NCBI GenBank assembly: GCA_963782495.1 | Contig: CAWAJU010000010.1 | Span: 84,031 to 148,030, forward strand | From: DASQBT01 sp963782495 | GTDB taxonomy: Bacteria > Pseudomonadota > Gammaproteobacteria > Burkholderiales > Thiobacillaceae | Length of the DNA: 64,000 nucleotides | Reading direction: 5' to 3' | In this document: piece after piece, positions 8,614 to 18,055 of the stretch | Layout of the letters: each line of letters begins with the position of its first letter | Position numbering within the stretch: position 1 is the first letter of the stretch | Position numbers and translations under genes: made by a program | The notes under the pieces: generated by a model | What the model saw: the letters and a program-made list of their open reading frames with translations, nothing else | What the model was told of the DNA's origin: nothing | The model's database searches: none

Positions 8614-8666
8614 CCACACGATTTACGGCTCCGCGTAGGCGGTGAAGACTAGGGAGCGAGGAGTGC

Positions 8667-9023
8667 ATGCTGGAAAATTATTTCCCCATACTGCTGTTTA
8701 TCCTGGTGGGGTTGGCCTTCGGTGTTGTGCCTATTCTGGCGGGGTGGTTGCTTGGGCCCAACCGCCCGAACAGCGAAAAACTCTCTCCTTACGAATGCGG
8801 TTTTGAAGCGTTCGAAGACGCGCGCATGAAGTTTGACGTGCGTTATTACCTGATCGCCATTCTATTCATCCTGTTTGATCTGGAAATCGCGTTCCTGTTT
8901 CCCTGGGCGGTCGTGCTCAAGGACATTGGCCTGTTCGGCTTCGTCGCCATGGCAATCTTTCTCGGCATTCTGGTGGTCGGCTTCATCTACGAATGGATGA
9001 AAGGGGCACTGGAATGGGAGTAG
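8667..9023 (+). CDS. nuoA: NADH-quinone oxidoreductase subunit A
   Basis: Small membrane subunit of complex I. The 118 residues hold three hydrophobic segments, with the conserved loop ending YECGFEAF after the first and KFDVRYYLIAILFILFDLE at the start of the second. First gene of the nuoA-N operon, with GGAG upstream of its ATG. Confidence 0.97.
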   Translation: MLENYFPILLFILVGLAFGVVPILAGWLLGPNRPNSEKLSPYECGFEAFEDARMKFDVRYYLIAILFILFDLEIAFLFPWAVVLKDIGLFGFVAMAIFLGILVVGFIYEWMKGALEWE

Positions 9024-9028
9024 GGCTT

Positions 9029-9186
9029 TGGAGCCGAAGGGCGAGGGGCCCCATGCGCAGCATGGGGATCGACCAGGCGGAAAAGCCCGCCCGCGACGCG
9101 CAGGTCGTGAAGGTTTCGGTTGGCTTATTTGAGCGGGCCGCGTGGAGCCGAAGGGCGAGGGGCCCCATGCGCAGCATGGGGATCGA
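9029..9186 (+). repeat. Duplicated 44-bp palindrome-containing repeat between nuoA and nuoB
   Basis: Two identical 44-bp copies at 9029-9072 and 9143-9186, 114 bp apart. Each contains CCCCATGC-GCA-GCATGGGG, an 8-bp perfect stem with a 3-base loop, preceded by GGAGCCGAAGGGCGAGG. They fill the gap between two co-transcribed complex I genes and will fold in the mRNA. GTGGAGCCGAAGG recurs at about 30855, so this may belong to a dispersed repeat family. Confidence 0.85.
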
Positions 9187-9259
9187 ACCGGCAGAAGTAT
9201 GCGCCCGCGACTGTTGCGTGGTCGGGCCCCGCCGGTGCTAGAGAAACGGACGGTCTGAA

Positions 9260-9736
9260 ATGGGCATAGAAGGCGTTTTCGAGCAGGGCTTCATGACGAC
9301 CAAGGCCGATCAACTGATCAACTACATGCGTACAGGGTCGATGTGGCCCATGACCTTTGGCCTTGCCTGCTGCGCGATCGAGATGATGCAGGCTGGCGCG
9401 TCGCGTTATGACCTGGATCGCTTCGGCATCGTGTTTCGTCCCAGTCCGCGCCAGTCCGACCTGATGATCGTGGCAGGCACCCTGTGCAACAAAATGGCTC
9501 CTGCGTTGCGCAAGGTTTACGACCAGATGCCCGAGCCCCGCTGGGTTGTCTCCATGGGATCCTGTGCCAACGGGGGCGGCTATTATCACTATTCATATTC
9601 CGTAGTGCGAGGCTGCGACCGCATCGTACCGGTGGACATTTATGTGCCCGGCTGTCCGCCCACTGCGGAGGCGCTGATATTTGGCCTGATCCAGTTGCAG
9701 AACAAGATCAAGCGCACCAACACCATTGCCCGTTGA
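9260..9736 (+). CDS. nuoB: NADH-quinone oxidoreductase subunit B
   Basis: Carries iron-sulfur cluster N2, the last electron carrier before quinone. The 158-residue protein has the tandem cysteines in FGLACCAIEMM and the further ligands in MGSCANGGG and VPGCPPTAE. Peripheral-arm subunit docking onto NuoD. Separated from nuoA by 236 nt of repeat-containing sequence. Confidence 0.98.
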   Translation: MGIEGVFEQGFMTTKADQLINYMRTGSMWPMTFGLACCAIEMMQAGASRYDLDRFGIVFRPSPRQSDLMIVAGTLCNKMAPALRKVYDQMPEPRWVVSMGSCANGGGYYHYSYSVVRGCDRIVPVDIYVPGCPPTAEALIFGLIQLQNKIKRTNTIAR

Positions 9737-9745
9737 TCAGACCCG

Positions 9746-10345
9746 ATGAGCGAAAATCTGAAGCGGCTCTCTATTTGTCTGCGTGAACAACTCGGCGGCG
9801 CCATCGCCTCCGAAACGATGGCGCTGGAAGAACTGACCGTCGTAATCAACGCTAATCATATGTTGGAAGCGATGCGGCTGCTGCGCGACCATCCGGATCT
9901 GCGTTTCCAGCAACTCATCGACGTGTGCGGGGTCGATTACCGCGATTATGGAGAGGGCGCCAGGAAGGGACCGCGCTTCGCTGCGGTGTACCACCTGCTT
10001 TCCGTGCAGCACAACTGGCGCTTGCGGGTTCGGGTGTATTGCCCTGACGACGAACTGCCGCGCCTGCCTTCGGTGATCGATATCTGGCCGTCCACAAATT
10101 GGCATGAACGCGAGGTATTTGACCTTTTCGGCATCGTGTTCGAGGGACATCCTGACTTGCGCCGCATCCTCACCGACTATGGATTCATCGGGCATCCCTT
10201 CCGCAAGGACTTTCCACTTTCCGGACACGTGGAGATGCGTTACGACCCCGAGCAGCAACGGGTTATCTATCAACCCGTGACCATCGAGCCGCGTGAGGTC
10301 ACTCCGCGTATTGTTCGCGTTGAGCACTACGGCGACGTGGAGTAG
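9746..10345 (+). CDS. nuoC: NADH-quinone oxidoreductase subunit C
   Basis: 30-kDa peripheral-arm subunit of complex I. The 199 residues include the signature WHEREVFDLFGIVFEGHPDLRR-type block and the RKDFPLSGHVEMRYD motif. It is separate from nuoD, unlike the fused NuoCD of enterobacteria. 9 nt after nuoB and 2 nt before nuoD. Confidence 0.97.
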   Translation: MSENLKRLSICLREQLGGAIASETMALEELTVVINANHMLEAMRLLRDHPDLRFQQLIDVCGVDYRDYGEGARKGPRFAAVYHLLSVQHNWRLRVRVYCPDDELPRLPSVIDIWPSTNWHEREVFDLFGIVFEGHPDLRRILTDYGFIGHPFRKDFPLSGHVEMRYDPEQQRVIYQPVTIEPREVTPRIVRVEHYGDVE

Positions 10346-10347
10346 GC

Positions 10348-11601
10348 GTGGCCGAGATACGCAACTACACAATGAACTTTGGCCCGCAGCATCCCGCTGC
10401 GCATGGTGTGCTGCGCCTGGTGCTTGAGATGGACGGAGAGGTTATCGAACGCGCTGACCCGCATATCGGCCTGCTGCACCGTGGCACAGAGAAACTGGCG
10501 GAACACAAGACCTATCTGCAGTCGGTGCCGTACATGGACCGCCTGGATTACATGTCGATGACCATGAACGAGCATGCCTACGTTATGGCCATCGAAAGAA
10601 TGCTCGGCATCGAGGTGCCGATTCGTGCCCAATATATTCGGGTGATGTTCGATGAGATTACCCGGATCCTGAATCACTTGCTCTGGCTTGGCACTCATGG
10701 TCTGGATATCGGCGCGATGACGGTATTTATCTACGCTTTTCGCGAACGCGAAGATCTGATGGATATATACGAAGCCGTGTCCGGAGCCCGCATGCACGCA
10801 GCCTATCTGCGGCCAGGCGGCGTGTACCGTGACCTACCGGACGAAATGCCGAAGTACCGTGCCACCGCGTTCCATAACGAAAAGGCCGTGGGCGAGTTGA
10901 ACCAGAACCGCCAAGGCTCGATGCTGGATTTCATTGAAGACTTCACCCGGCGTTTTCCCGCTTGCGTCGACGAATATGAAAATCTGCTGACTGACAATCG
11001 GATCTGGAAGCAACGCACCGTTGGCATCGGCGTGGTTTCACCCGAGCGCGCCCTGGCGCTGGGTTTTACCGGCCCCATGCTGCGTGGTTCCGGGGTCGAG
11101 TGGGACCTGCGCAAGAAGCAGCCCTACGAAGTGTACGAGTTGATGGATTTCGATATTCCGGTAGGTGTGACAGGGGATTGCTACGACCGCTATCTGGTCC
11201 GCGTTGAGGAGATGCGGCAGTCCAATCGCATCATCAAACAATGTATAGACTGGCTAAGAAAGAACCCCGGTCCGGTGATCACGGACAATCACAAGGTGGC
11301 GCCCCCCGACCGGGTTTCCATGAAGACCAACATGGAAGAACTGATTCACCATTTCAAGCTGTTCACCGAAGGCATGCACGTGCCGGAGGGCGAGGCCTAT
11401 GCCGCAATCGAACATGCCAAGGGCGAATTCGGCGTGTATCTGGTTTCAGACGGCGCCAACAAGCCTTATCGGCTGCACCTGCGCGCGCCAAGCTTTGTTC
11501 ACCTGTCGGCCATGGACGAGATGTGCCGTGGGCACATGCTGGCTGATGTGGTAGCAATGATAGGCACCATCGATGTGGTCTTCGGGGACGTGGATCGATG
11601 A
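10348..11601 (+). CDS. nuoD: NADH-quinone oxidoreductase subunit D
   Basis: 49-kDa subunit that forms the quinone-binding pocket with NuoB. The 417-residue protein starts at a GTG and contains FGPQHPAAHGVLRLV (quinone-site His), HIGLLHRGTEKL, RAQYIRVMFDEITR and ends GTIDVVFGDVDR, the conserved C-terminus. Overlaps nuoE by 4 nt (ATGA). Confidence 0.98.
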   Translation: MAEIRNYTMNFGPQHPAAHGVLRLVLEMDGEVIERADPHIGLLHRGTEKLAEHKTYLQSVPYMDRLDYMSMTMNEHAYVMAIERMLGIEVPIRAQYIRVMFDEITRILNHLLWLGTHGLDIGAMTVFIYAFREREDLMDIYEAVSGARMHAAYLRPGGVYRDLPDEMPKYRATAFHNEKAVGELNQNRQGSMLDFIEDFTRRFPACVDEYENLLTDNRIWKQRTVGIGVVSPERALALGFTGPMLRGSGVEWDLRKKQPYEVYELMDFDIPVGVTGDCYDRYLVRVEEMRQSNRIIKQCIDWLRKNPGPVITDNHKVAPPDRVSMKTNMEELIHHFKLFTEGMHVPEGEAYAAIEHAKGEFGVYLVSDGANKPYRLHLRAPSFVHLSAMDEMCRGHMLADVVAMIGTIDVVFGDVDR

Positions 11602-12074
11602 CGCTTTCCGCCGAATCGCTTGCGCAGATCGACCGTGAAATCGCCAAGTATCCGCCTGACCAGAAGCAATCGGCGGTGATGTCGGCGCTGCGAATTGCGC
11701 AAATGGAGAAGGGCTGGCTGGCAAACGAGACCATCGAATTCGTTGCGCAGTACCTGGGCATGCCGACCATTGCGGCTTACGAAGTGGCCACCTTTTACAA
11801 CATGTACAACATGGCTCCGGTGGGGAAACACAAGTTGACCTTGTGCACCAATCTGTCCTGCGCGCTGACCGGAGCACTTGAAATAGGCAAGCACCTTGAG
11901 AATCGTCTGGGCGTGGGATTTGGCCAGACTAGCGAAGACGGCCGCTTCACACTGCAGCAAGGCGAGTGCATGGGTGCATGTGGTGACGCACCGCTGTGCC
12001 TGGTCGACAACCATCGCATGGAAACATTTCTGACTGCCGAGAAAGTCGACAAATTGCTGGACGAGTTGAAATAG
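11598..12074 (+). CDS. nuoE: NADH-quinone oxidoreductase subunit E
   Basis: 24-kDa NADH-module subunit with the [2Fe-2S] cluster N1a. The 158 residues have the thioredoxin-like fold ligands in CTNLSC and CMGACGDAP. Translationally coupled to nuoD by ATGA; nuoF starts 4 nt later. Confidence 0.97.
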   Translation: MTLSAESLAQIDREIAKYPPDQKQSAVMSALRIAQMEKGWLANETIEFVAQYLGMPTIAAYEVATFYNMYNMAPVGKHKLTLCTNLSCALTGALEIGKHLENRLGVGFGQTSEDGRFTLQQGECMGACGDAPLCLVDNHRMETFLTAEKVDKLLDELK

Positions 12075-12078
12075 CGAC

Positions 12079-13359
12079 ATGATCATTCAAGGCGGCCCCG
12101 TCATTTTCAACATGCTCCATTTGCCGGAGCCATGGAAGCTTTCAAGTTATGAAAGTGCAGGCGGCTACTCGGCGCTGCGGAAGATCCTTGCGGAGAAAAC
12201 GCCTGCCGAGCAAATCATTGCCGAGATCAAGACCTCTGCCTTGCGCGGACGCGGCGGTGCAGGTTTTCCGACAGGGCTTAAATGGAGCTTCATGCCGCGC
12301 CAGTTCCCGGGCGACAAATACATCGTTTGCAATTCCGACGAGGGCGAACCCGGGACCTTCAAGGACCGGGACATCATGGCGCTCAATCCGCATGCCCTGA
12401 TCGAGGGGATGATTATTGCCGGCTATACCCTGGGAGCGTCGACCGGCTACAACTATGTACACGGCGAGATCTTCGACGTGTACGAGAAGATGGAGCGGGC
12501 AGTGGAGGAAGCGCGTGCCGCGGGCTATCTGGGTAAGAATATCCTGGGTTCAGGGTTGACGTTCAATCTCCATAATCACCACGGTTACGGCGCCTACATT
12601 TGTGGCGAGGAAACGGCGCTGCTCGAGTCGCTCGAAGGGAAGAAAGGCCAGCCCCGATTCAAGCCCCCGTTTCCAGCGAGTTTTGGCCTATACGGCAAGC
12701 CCACCACCATCAACAACACGGAAACCCTGGCTAGCATTCCCTACATCATGCGCGAAGGCGGACAGAAGTTTCTCGAACTGGGCAAACCGAATAACGGCGG
12801 CACCAAATTGTTTTCGGTCTCCGGCCATGTGAACAAGCCGGGCAATTTCGAAGTGCCCATGGGGACGCCGTTCCCGATTTTGCTGGATATGGCGGGCGGG
12901 GTGCGGGCAGGACGCAAACTCAAAGCGGTAATCCCCGGCGGTTCGTCGGCACCTGTATTGCCTGCCGAGATCATGATGAACTGCACCATGGATTTTGATT
13001 CCATTGCCAAGGCAGGCTCGATGCTGGGTTCGGGCGCGGTCATCATAATGGACGAGTCGGCCTGCATGGTCCGCGCCCTGGAACGGCTGTCCTATTTCTA
13101 CCAGCACGAATCGTGCGGCCAGTGCACCCCATGCCGCGAAGGAACCGGCTGGCTGTATCGAGTGGTCCATCGCATCGAGCATGGCCAGGGCCGGCCGGAA
13201 GACTTGGACTTGCTGGATAATGTCGCGGCCAACATTGCCGGGCGCACCATATGCGCGCTCGGCGACGCGGCCGCGATGCCGGTACAGGGCATGTTGAAAC
13301 ACTTCCGTCACGAGTTCGAGCATCACATCGAACACAAGCACTGCATGGTGCAAGGCTAG
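12079..13359 (+). CDS. nuoF: NADH-quinone oxidoreductase subunit F
   Basis: 51-kDa NADH-binding subunit with FMN and cluster N3. The 426 residues contain the NADH-site RGRGGAGFPTG, the FMN-binding CNSDEGEPGTFKDR, ICGEETALLESLEG, and the N3 ligands in ESCGQCTPCREG. An alternative ATG at 12112 would remove 11 residues; neither start has a strong ribosome-binding site. nuoG starts 5 nt later. Confidence 0.97.
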   Translation: MIIQGGPVIFNMLHLPEPWKLSSYESAGGYSALRKILAEKTPAEQIIAEIKTSALRGRGGAGFPTGLKWSFMPRQFPGDKYIVCNSDEGEPGTFKDRDIMALNPHALIEGMIIAGYTLGASTGYNYVHGEIFDVYEKMERAVEEARAAGYLGKNILGSGLTFNLHNHHGYGAYICGEETALLESLEGKKGQPRFKPPFPASFGLYGKPTTINNTETLASIPYIMREGGQKFLELGKPNNGGTKLFSVSGHVNKPGNFEVPMGTPFPILLDMAGGVRAGRKLKAVIPGGSSAPVLPAEIMMNCTMDFDSIAKAGSMLGSGAVIIMDESACMVRALERLSYFYQHESCGQCTPCREGTGWLYRVVHRIEHGQGRPEDLDLLDNVAANIAGRTICALGDAAAMPVQGMLKHFRHEFEHHIEHKHCMVQG

Positions 13360-13364
13360 TAGTC

Positions 13365-15728
13365 ATGGTGAATATTGAAATCGACGGCAAGCCAGTTGAG
13401 GTCGAATCCGGCTTCACCATCATGGATGCGGCCCACAAGGCAGGCGTCTATATTCCGCATTTCTGCTATCACAAGAAGCTGTCGATCGCGGCCAACTGCC
13501 GCATGTGCCTGGTCCAGGTGGACAAGGCGTCCAAGCCTCTGCCGGCCTGTGCCACGCCGGTCACCGACGGTATGAAGGTGCAGACACGGTCGGCGTACGC
13601 GATTGAGGCGCAAAAGGGGGTGATGGAATTCCTCCTGATCAATCATCCGCTCGATTGCCCGATCTGCGACCAGGGCGGCGAGTGCACGCTGCAGGATCTT
13701 GCCGTGGGCTATGGGGCCAGCAATTCCCGCTACCAGGAAGTGAAGCGGGTGGTGACGGAGAAGGATCTCGGGCCGCTGGTCGCCACGGACATGACGCGCT
13801 GCATCAACTGCACCCGTTGCGTGCGCTTCGGGCAGGAAATCGCCGGCATCATGGAAATGGGCCAGGCCTTTCGAGGCGAGCACGCGGAGATCATGCCCTT
13901 CATCAATCAGACCATCGATTCCGAGCTGTCCGGCAACATTATTGATTTGTGCCCGGTGGGCGCGCTCACCTCCAAACCCTTCCGCTATTCGGCACGGAGT
14001 TGGGAATTGTCACGGCGCAAGTCGGTCAGCCCTCACGACGGCCTCGGGTCCAACCTGCAGATCCAGACCATGGGCGACCGCGTGATGCGGGTATTGCCCT
14101 TGGAAAATGAAGCCTTGAACGAGTGCTGGCTGTCCGACCGCGACCGCTTTTCCTATGAAGGACTCAATGTCGAGGAGCGACTGACCCGCCCCATGATCAA
14201 GAAGAACGGGACGTGGTCAGAGGTGGAATGGTCCGTCGCGCTTGAACATGTGGCCCAAGTGCTCAAGTCCTTAGCCGAGCAGCATGGACCGGAGCAGTTG
14301 GGCGCGCTTGCCACTCCCTATCAAACGGTGGAAGAACTCTATCTGCTGCAAAAGCTGATGCGAGGGCTGGGCTGCGGAAATGTCGATCACCGCCTGCGCC
14401 AGTCGGACTTTGTTCTCGACGCGCGAGCGCATGGGGCATTCTGGCTGGGTATGAAGGTCGAGGACCTATCCGAGCTCAAGCGGATCCTGGTGGTCGGCTC
14501 CAACCTGCGCAAGGAGCATCCCCTCATTGCGCATCGCCTGCGCCAGGCGGTGAAGAAGAACCGGGCGAGCCTCAATCTCATCAACCCGCTGGATGAAGAA
14601 ATGTATTGCCCGGTTTCCAACAAGGCGATTGTTGCTCCGGACCAGATGGTGCACATGCTGGCCCAGGTGCTCAAGGCCGCGACGGAACTTAAGGGTGCCG
14701 CCGTGCCGCTCGAACTGAGAAACGTCGTGTCTTCGGCGACTGCGCGCGCGATCGCGAAAGGCCTTGGTGCTGAGGGCCCCCAAGCCATACTGCTGGGCAA
14801 CCTGGCGCAACATCATCCGGCCTATGGGCAAATTCATTATCTGGCCGAGACCCTGGCTGAATTGATCGGGGCATCCTTCGGAGTGTTGGGCGAGGCCGGC
14901 AACAGCCTGGGCGCGGTGGCGATCGGTGCCATACCGGGCCATGGGCCGTTCGGCAAGGCCGAGCTGCCCGGACTGAATGCCTGCGCCATGCTGGAACAGC
15001 CGCGCAAAGCCTATTTGTTGCTGGGCGCCGAGCCGGAGTTGGACTGCCATGACGGCGCGTTGGCCATGCGCGCCATGGCGGCGAGCGAATTTGTCGTGGC
15101 GCTGTCCGCCTACAAGCACAACGCCCTGGATTACGCTGACGTAATGCTGCCAATTGCACCGTTTACCGAGACTGCGGGGACGTTCATCAACATGGAAGGA
15201 CGGGTGCAACATTTTCACGGCGTGGTCAGGCCAAAAGGCGAAGCCCGCCCTGCCTGGAAGGTGTTGCGGGTCTTGGGTAATCTGCTCAAGCTGGAAGGCT
15301 TCGGCCAGGAAACGGCGGATGCTGTGGCTGGCGATGCGCTGGGGGATGATGCTCAAGCGGCAGTCAACAAGATGCTGAACAATGCAGTCTCCCCGGTGGC
15401 GCTTGATCTTGCCGCGGCAAACGCCAAATTGCATCGCATAGGCGAAGTCCCCCTGTACCAGTCCGATGCGATCGTGCGCCGGGCGCCCTCCTTGCAGCGT
15501 ACCCACGATGCAGGCTTGCCGGCTGCCCATATGGCGGGTAGCCTGATCGCGCGGCTGGGTCTGGAATCCGGCGGCATGGCAGCCGTCAGCCAAGGACACG
15601 AAGTGGTCAACCTGGAAGTTGCGCAGGACGACCATCTGCCGGACAACTGCGTACGGGTTGCAGCGGGGCATCCGGTGACCGCAAGGCTGGGCCCGATGTT
15701 CGGCGAAATCAGCGTGGAGCGCGCCTGA
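13365..15728 (+). CDS. nuoG: NADH-quinone oxidoreductase subunit G
   Basis: Large 75-kDa subunit of complex I (787 aa) that relays electrons between NuoE/F and NuoI. The N-terminal ferredoxin-like domain carries the N1b ligands (HFCYHKKL, NCRMCLVQV, CATPV), then the His-Cys3 site DCPICDQGGECTLQD and the N4 site CINCTRCVRF. The segment after FRYSARSWEL reads KSVSPHDGLGSN, so the extra cysteines of the off-path cluster N7 of enterobacteria are absent, as in most proteobacteria. The ATG at 13365 matches the family N-terminus (VNIEIDGKPVEVESG); an open frame further upstream overlaps nuoF and is not family sequence. Confidence 0.96.
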   Translation: MVNIEIDGKPVEVESGFTIMDAAHKAGVYIPHFCYHKKLSIAANCRMCLVQVDKASKPLPACATPVTDGMKVQTRSAYAIEAQKGVMEFLLINHPLDCPICDQGGECTLQDLAVGYGASNSRYQEVKRVVTEKDLGPLVATDMTRCINCTRCVRFGQEIAGIMEMGQAFRGEHAEIMPFINQTIDSELSGNIIDLCPVGALTSKPFRYSARSWELSRRKSVSPHDGLGSNLQIQTMGDRVMRVLPLENEALNECWLSDRDRFSYEGLNVEERLTRPMIKKNGTWSEVEWSVALEHVAQVLKSLAEQHGPEQLGALATPYQTVEELYLLQKLMRGLGCGNVDHRLRQSDFVLDARAHGAFWLGMKVEDLSELKRILVVGSNLRKEHPLIAHRLRQAVKKNRASLNLINPLDEEMYCPVSNKAIVAPDQMVHMLAQVLKAATELKGAAVPLELRNVVSSATARAIAKGLGAEGPQAILLGNLAQHHPAYGQIHYLAETLAELIGASFGVLGEAGNSLGAVAIGAIPGHGPFGKAELPGLNACAMLEQPRKAYLLLGAEPELDCHDGALAMRAMAASEFVVALSAYKHNALDYADVMLPIAPFTETAGTFINMEGRVQHFHGVVRPKGEARPAWKVLRVLGNLLKLEGFGQETADAVAGDALGDDAQAAVNKMLNNAVSPVALDLAAANAKLHRIGEVPLYQSDAIVRRAPSLQRTHDAGLPAAHMAGSLIARLGLESGGMAAVSQGHEVVNLEVAQDDHLPDNCVRVAAGHPVTARLGPMFGEISVERA

Positions 15729-15729
15729 C

Positions 15730-16731
15730 ATGACCTGGAGCATGCTGCTGACGGCCGTCTGGACGCTGATCAAGATCCTCATCATCGTCTTGCCGCTGAT
15801 GATATGCGTGGCGTATTTGACCTATGCCGAACGAAAAGTCATCGGCTTCATGCAGGTGCGTATGGGGCCCAACCGGGTCGGCTACCAGGGCCTGCTGCAA
15901 CCCATCGCCGACGCGGTCAAGCTCTTGTTCAAGGAAATCATCATTCCCAGCGGCGCCGACAAGCCACTCTTCCTGCTTGCGCCCATCCTGATCATTGCGC
16001 CGGCCCTTGCTGCCTGGGCGGTCATTCCCTTTGCCGATACCCTGGTGCTGGCCAACATCAACGCCGGTCTGCTCTACATCATGGCCATCACGTCCATGGG
16101 GGTGTATGGCGTGATCGTTGCCGGCTGGGCTTCCAACTCGAAGTACGCGTTCCTCGGCGCGATGCGTTCCGCAGCGCAAATGGTGTCCTACGAGATCGCC
16201 ATGGGCTTTGCCCTGGTCGGGGTACTGATGGCGGCGCAGAGCCTCAACCTGTCGGACATTGTCCGCGCACAGGCAGGTGGAATTCAGCAATGGTATGTCT
16301 GGCCGCTGCTGCCGCTATTTCTTGTGTATCTTATCGCCGGGGTGGCGGAAATCAATCGGGCGCCGTTCGATGTGGTGGAAGGTGAGGCGGAGATTGTCGC
16401 CGGGCACATGATTGAATACTCAGGCATGGCGTTCGCGCTGTTCTTCCTCGCGGAATACGCCAACATGATCCTGGTTTCCACCCTTTGCTCGGTCATGTTC
16501 CTGGGCGGCTGGCTTTCACCTGTGCCGCTCCTGCCCGATGGGCTGCCTTGGCTGTTGCTGAAGATATCCTTCGTGCTTTTTCTCTTCCTGTGGTTCCGCG
16601 CCACTTTTCCGCGCTACCGTTACGACCAGATCATGCGCCTGGGCTGGAAGGTGTTCATTCCTGTGACCCTGGTCTGGATTTTCGTCGAAGGCGCCGCCAT
16701 GCAGACGCGCTGGGGCTATTTGTTCCATTGA
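15730..16731 (+). CDS. nuoH: NADH-quinone oxidoreductase subunit H
   Basis: Membrane subunit that joins the peripheral and membrane arms and lines the quinone channel. The 333 residues have about eight hydrophobic segments and the signatures AERKVIGFMQVRMGPNRVG and EINRAPFDVVEGEAEIVAG (conserved acidic loop). Starts 1 nt after the nuoG stop. Confidence 0.98.
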   Translation: MTWSMLLTAVWTLIKILIIVLPLMICVAYLTYAERKVIGFMQVRMGPNRVGYQGLLQPIADAVKLLFKEIIIPSGADKPLFLLAPILIIAPALAAWAVIPFADTLVLANINAGLLYIMAITSMGVYGVIVAGWASNSKYAFLGAMRSAAQMVSYEIAMGFALVGVLMAAQSLNLSDIVRAQAGGIQQWYVWPLLPLFLVYLIAGVAEINRAPFDVVEGEAEIVAGHMIEYSGMAFALFFLAEYANMILVSTLCSVMFLGGWLSPVPLLPDGLPWLLLKISFVLFLFLWFRATFPRYRYDQIMRLGWKVFIPVTLVWIFVEGAAMQTRWGYLFH

Positions 16732-16741
16732 TTCTGAATTC

Positions 16742-17257
16742 ATGAGCCAGCCGACGCCTAACCTCTTTGTTGAACGACTCAAGGATATCGCCAAGAGCTT
16801 CATGCTTCTCGAATTGCTCAAGGGCATGACGATCACCGGTCGACACCTGTTCTCGCGCAAGATCACCATCCGTTTTCCGGAAGAAAAGACGCCTCAGTCG
16901 CCGCGCTTCCGCGGCCTGCATGCCTTGCGTCGCTATCCCAATGGCGAGGAACGCTGCATTGCCTGCAAGCTGTGTGAAGCCGTATGTCCGGCCCTGGCGA
17001 TCACCATCGAATCCGAACAACGGGCGGACGGTACCCGGCGCACCACCCGTTATGACATCGACCTGACCAAATGCATCTTTTGCGGATTCTGTGAGGAATC
17101 CTGTCCGGTGGATTCGATTGTGGAAACCCGAATACTGGAATATCACGGTGAAAAGCGCGGCGACCTCTATTACACCAAGCCCATGCTGCTGGCGATCGGT
17201 GACAAGTATGAGGAACAGATCGCCCGTGATCGGTCCGCGGATGCGAAATTCAGGTGA
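16742..17257 (+). CDS. nuoI: NADH-quinone oxidoreductase subunit I
   Basis: Ferredoxin-like subunit with two [4Fe-4S] clusters, N6a and N6b. The 171-residue protein has the two ligand sets CIACKLCEAVCP and CIFCGFCEESCP. 10 nt after nuoH. Its stop codon forms part of the first 7-mer of a downstream repeat hairpin. Confidence 0.98.
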   Translation: MSQPTPNLFVERLKDIAKSFMLLELLKGMTITGRHLFSRKITIRFPEEKTPQSPRFRGLHALRRYPNGEERCIACKLCEAVCPALAITIESEQRADGTRRTTRYDIDLTKCIFCGFCEESCPVDSIVETRILEYHGEKRGDLYYTKPMLLAIGDKYEEQIARDRSADAKFR

Positions 17258-17402
17258 GGAGTGAGGAGTGAGGAGCAAGGAGAAAGCCACCCTGTCCAGA
17301 CGTCGCATTCGCCTTAGGGCGGACTCAGGCATGCCCGTCGAGCGCATCGGCTTTGCCCCGGGTGTGCGCTTCGCGCCTCACTCCCCACTCCTTACGCCTC
17401 AC
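17254..17402 (+). repeat. 7-mer repeat hairpin between nuoI and nuoJ
   Basis: Left arm is three tandem GTGAGGA units (17254-17274), beginning inside the nuoI stop. Right arm (about 17376-17402) is a degenerate reverse-complement array (CCTCAC, TCCCCAC, TCCTTAC, GCCTCAC). Over 21 bp the arms mismatch at three positions. About 100 bp of loop lies between. The transcript could fold into a long stem in the 153-nt gap within the operon. No coding function seen. Confidence 0.75.
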
Positions 17403-17410
17403 TAACAAAA

Positions 17411-18055
17411 ATGAATTTCCAATCCTTCATCTTCTACTTCCTCTCCGCCATCCTGCTGTTTGCCGGCCTGCGGGTCATCACCGCCCGCAACCCGGTTCAT
17501 GCGGCGCTCAATCTGGTCCTGGCGTTCTTTACTGCAGCCGGCTTGTGGATCCTGCTGGAGGCGGAATTCCTCGCCATCACCCTGGTGCTGGTCTATGTGG
17601 GAGCAGTGATGGTGCTGTTCCTGTTCGTGGTCATGATGCTGGACATCAACCTCGACAAACTCAGAGAAGGGTTCTGGGATTACCTGCCGCTGGCGGTGCC
17701 GGTGGTGGCGCTGCTGATGCTGGAAATGGTCGTGGTGCTGGGGGGCAAATATTTCGGCCTGTCCGTCATGCCCCAGCCGGCAGCCAGGCCGGAGGGCTAC
17801 AGCAACACCCAGGAACTGGGCCGGCTCCTGTACACGGATTATGTCTATCCGTTTGAAATTGCTTCCGTCATTCTGCTGGTCGCGATCGTGGCGGCCATCG
17901 CGCTTACCATGCGCAAGCGCAAGGACACAAAATACACTAATCCCGCCAGCCAGATTCGGGTGAAGCGCAATGAGCGAGTGCGCATGGTAAGCATGCGCGC
18001 TGAACAAAGAATGCCCGCGACCCCGGCTGAAGAATGGGAGGAGGGCAGACCATGA
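17411..18055 (+). CDS. nuoJ: NADH-quinone oxidoreductase subunit J
   Basis: Membrane-arm subunit with five hydrophobic segments in 214 residues. The third holds the conserved VLVYVGAVMVLFLFVVMML pi-bulge helix implicated in gating. The C-terminal 45 residues are a hydrophilic, Arg-rich tail that overlaps the nuoK start by 4 nt. It follows a repeat-containing gap of 153 nt after nuoI. Confidence 0.96.
   Translation: MNFQSFIFYFLSAILLFAGLRVITARNPVHAALNLVLAFFTAAGLWILLEAEFLAITLVLVYVGAVMVLFLFVVMMLDINLDKLREGFWDYLPLAVPVVALLMLEMVVVLGGKYFGLSVMPQPAARPEGYSNTQELGRLLYTDYVYPFEIASVILLVAIVAAIALTMRKRKDTKYTNPASQIRVKRNERVRMVSMRAEQRMPATPAEEWEEGRP

Noticed and set aside
14466..15785. 439-codon open frame antisense to nuoG
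   Set aside because: Opposite strand of a certain gene; no recognisable protein features.
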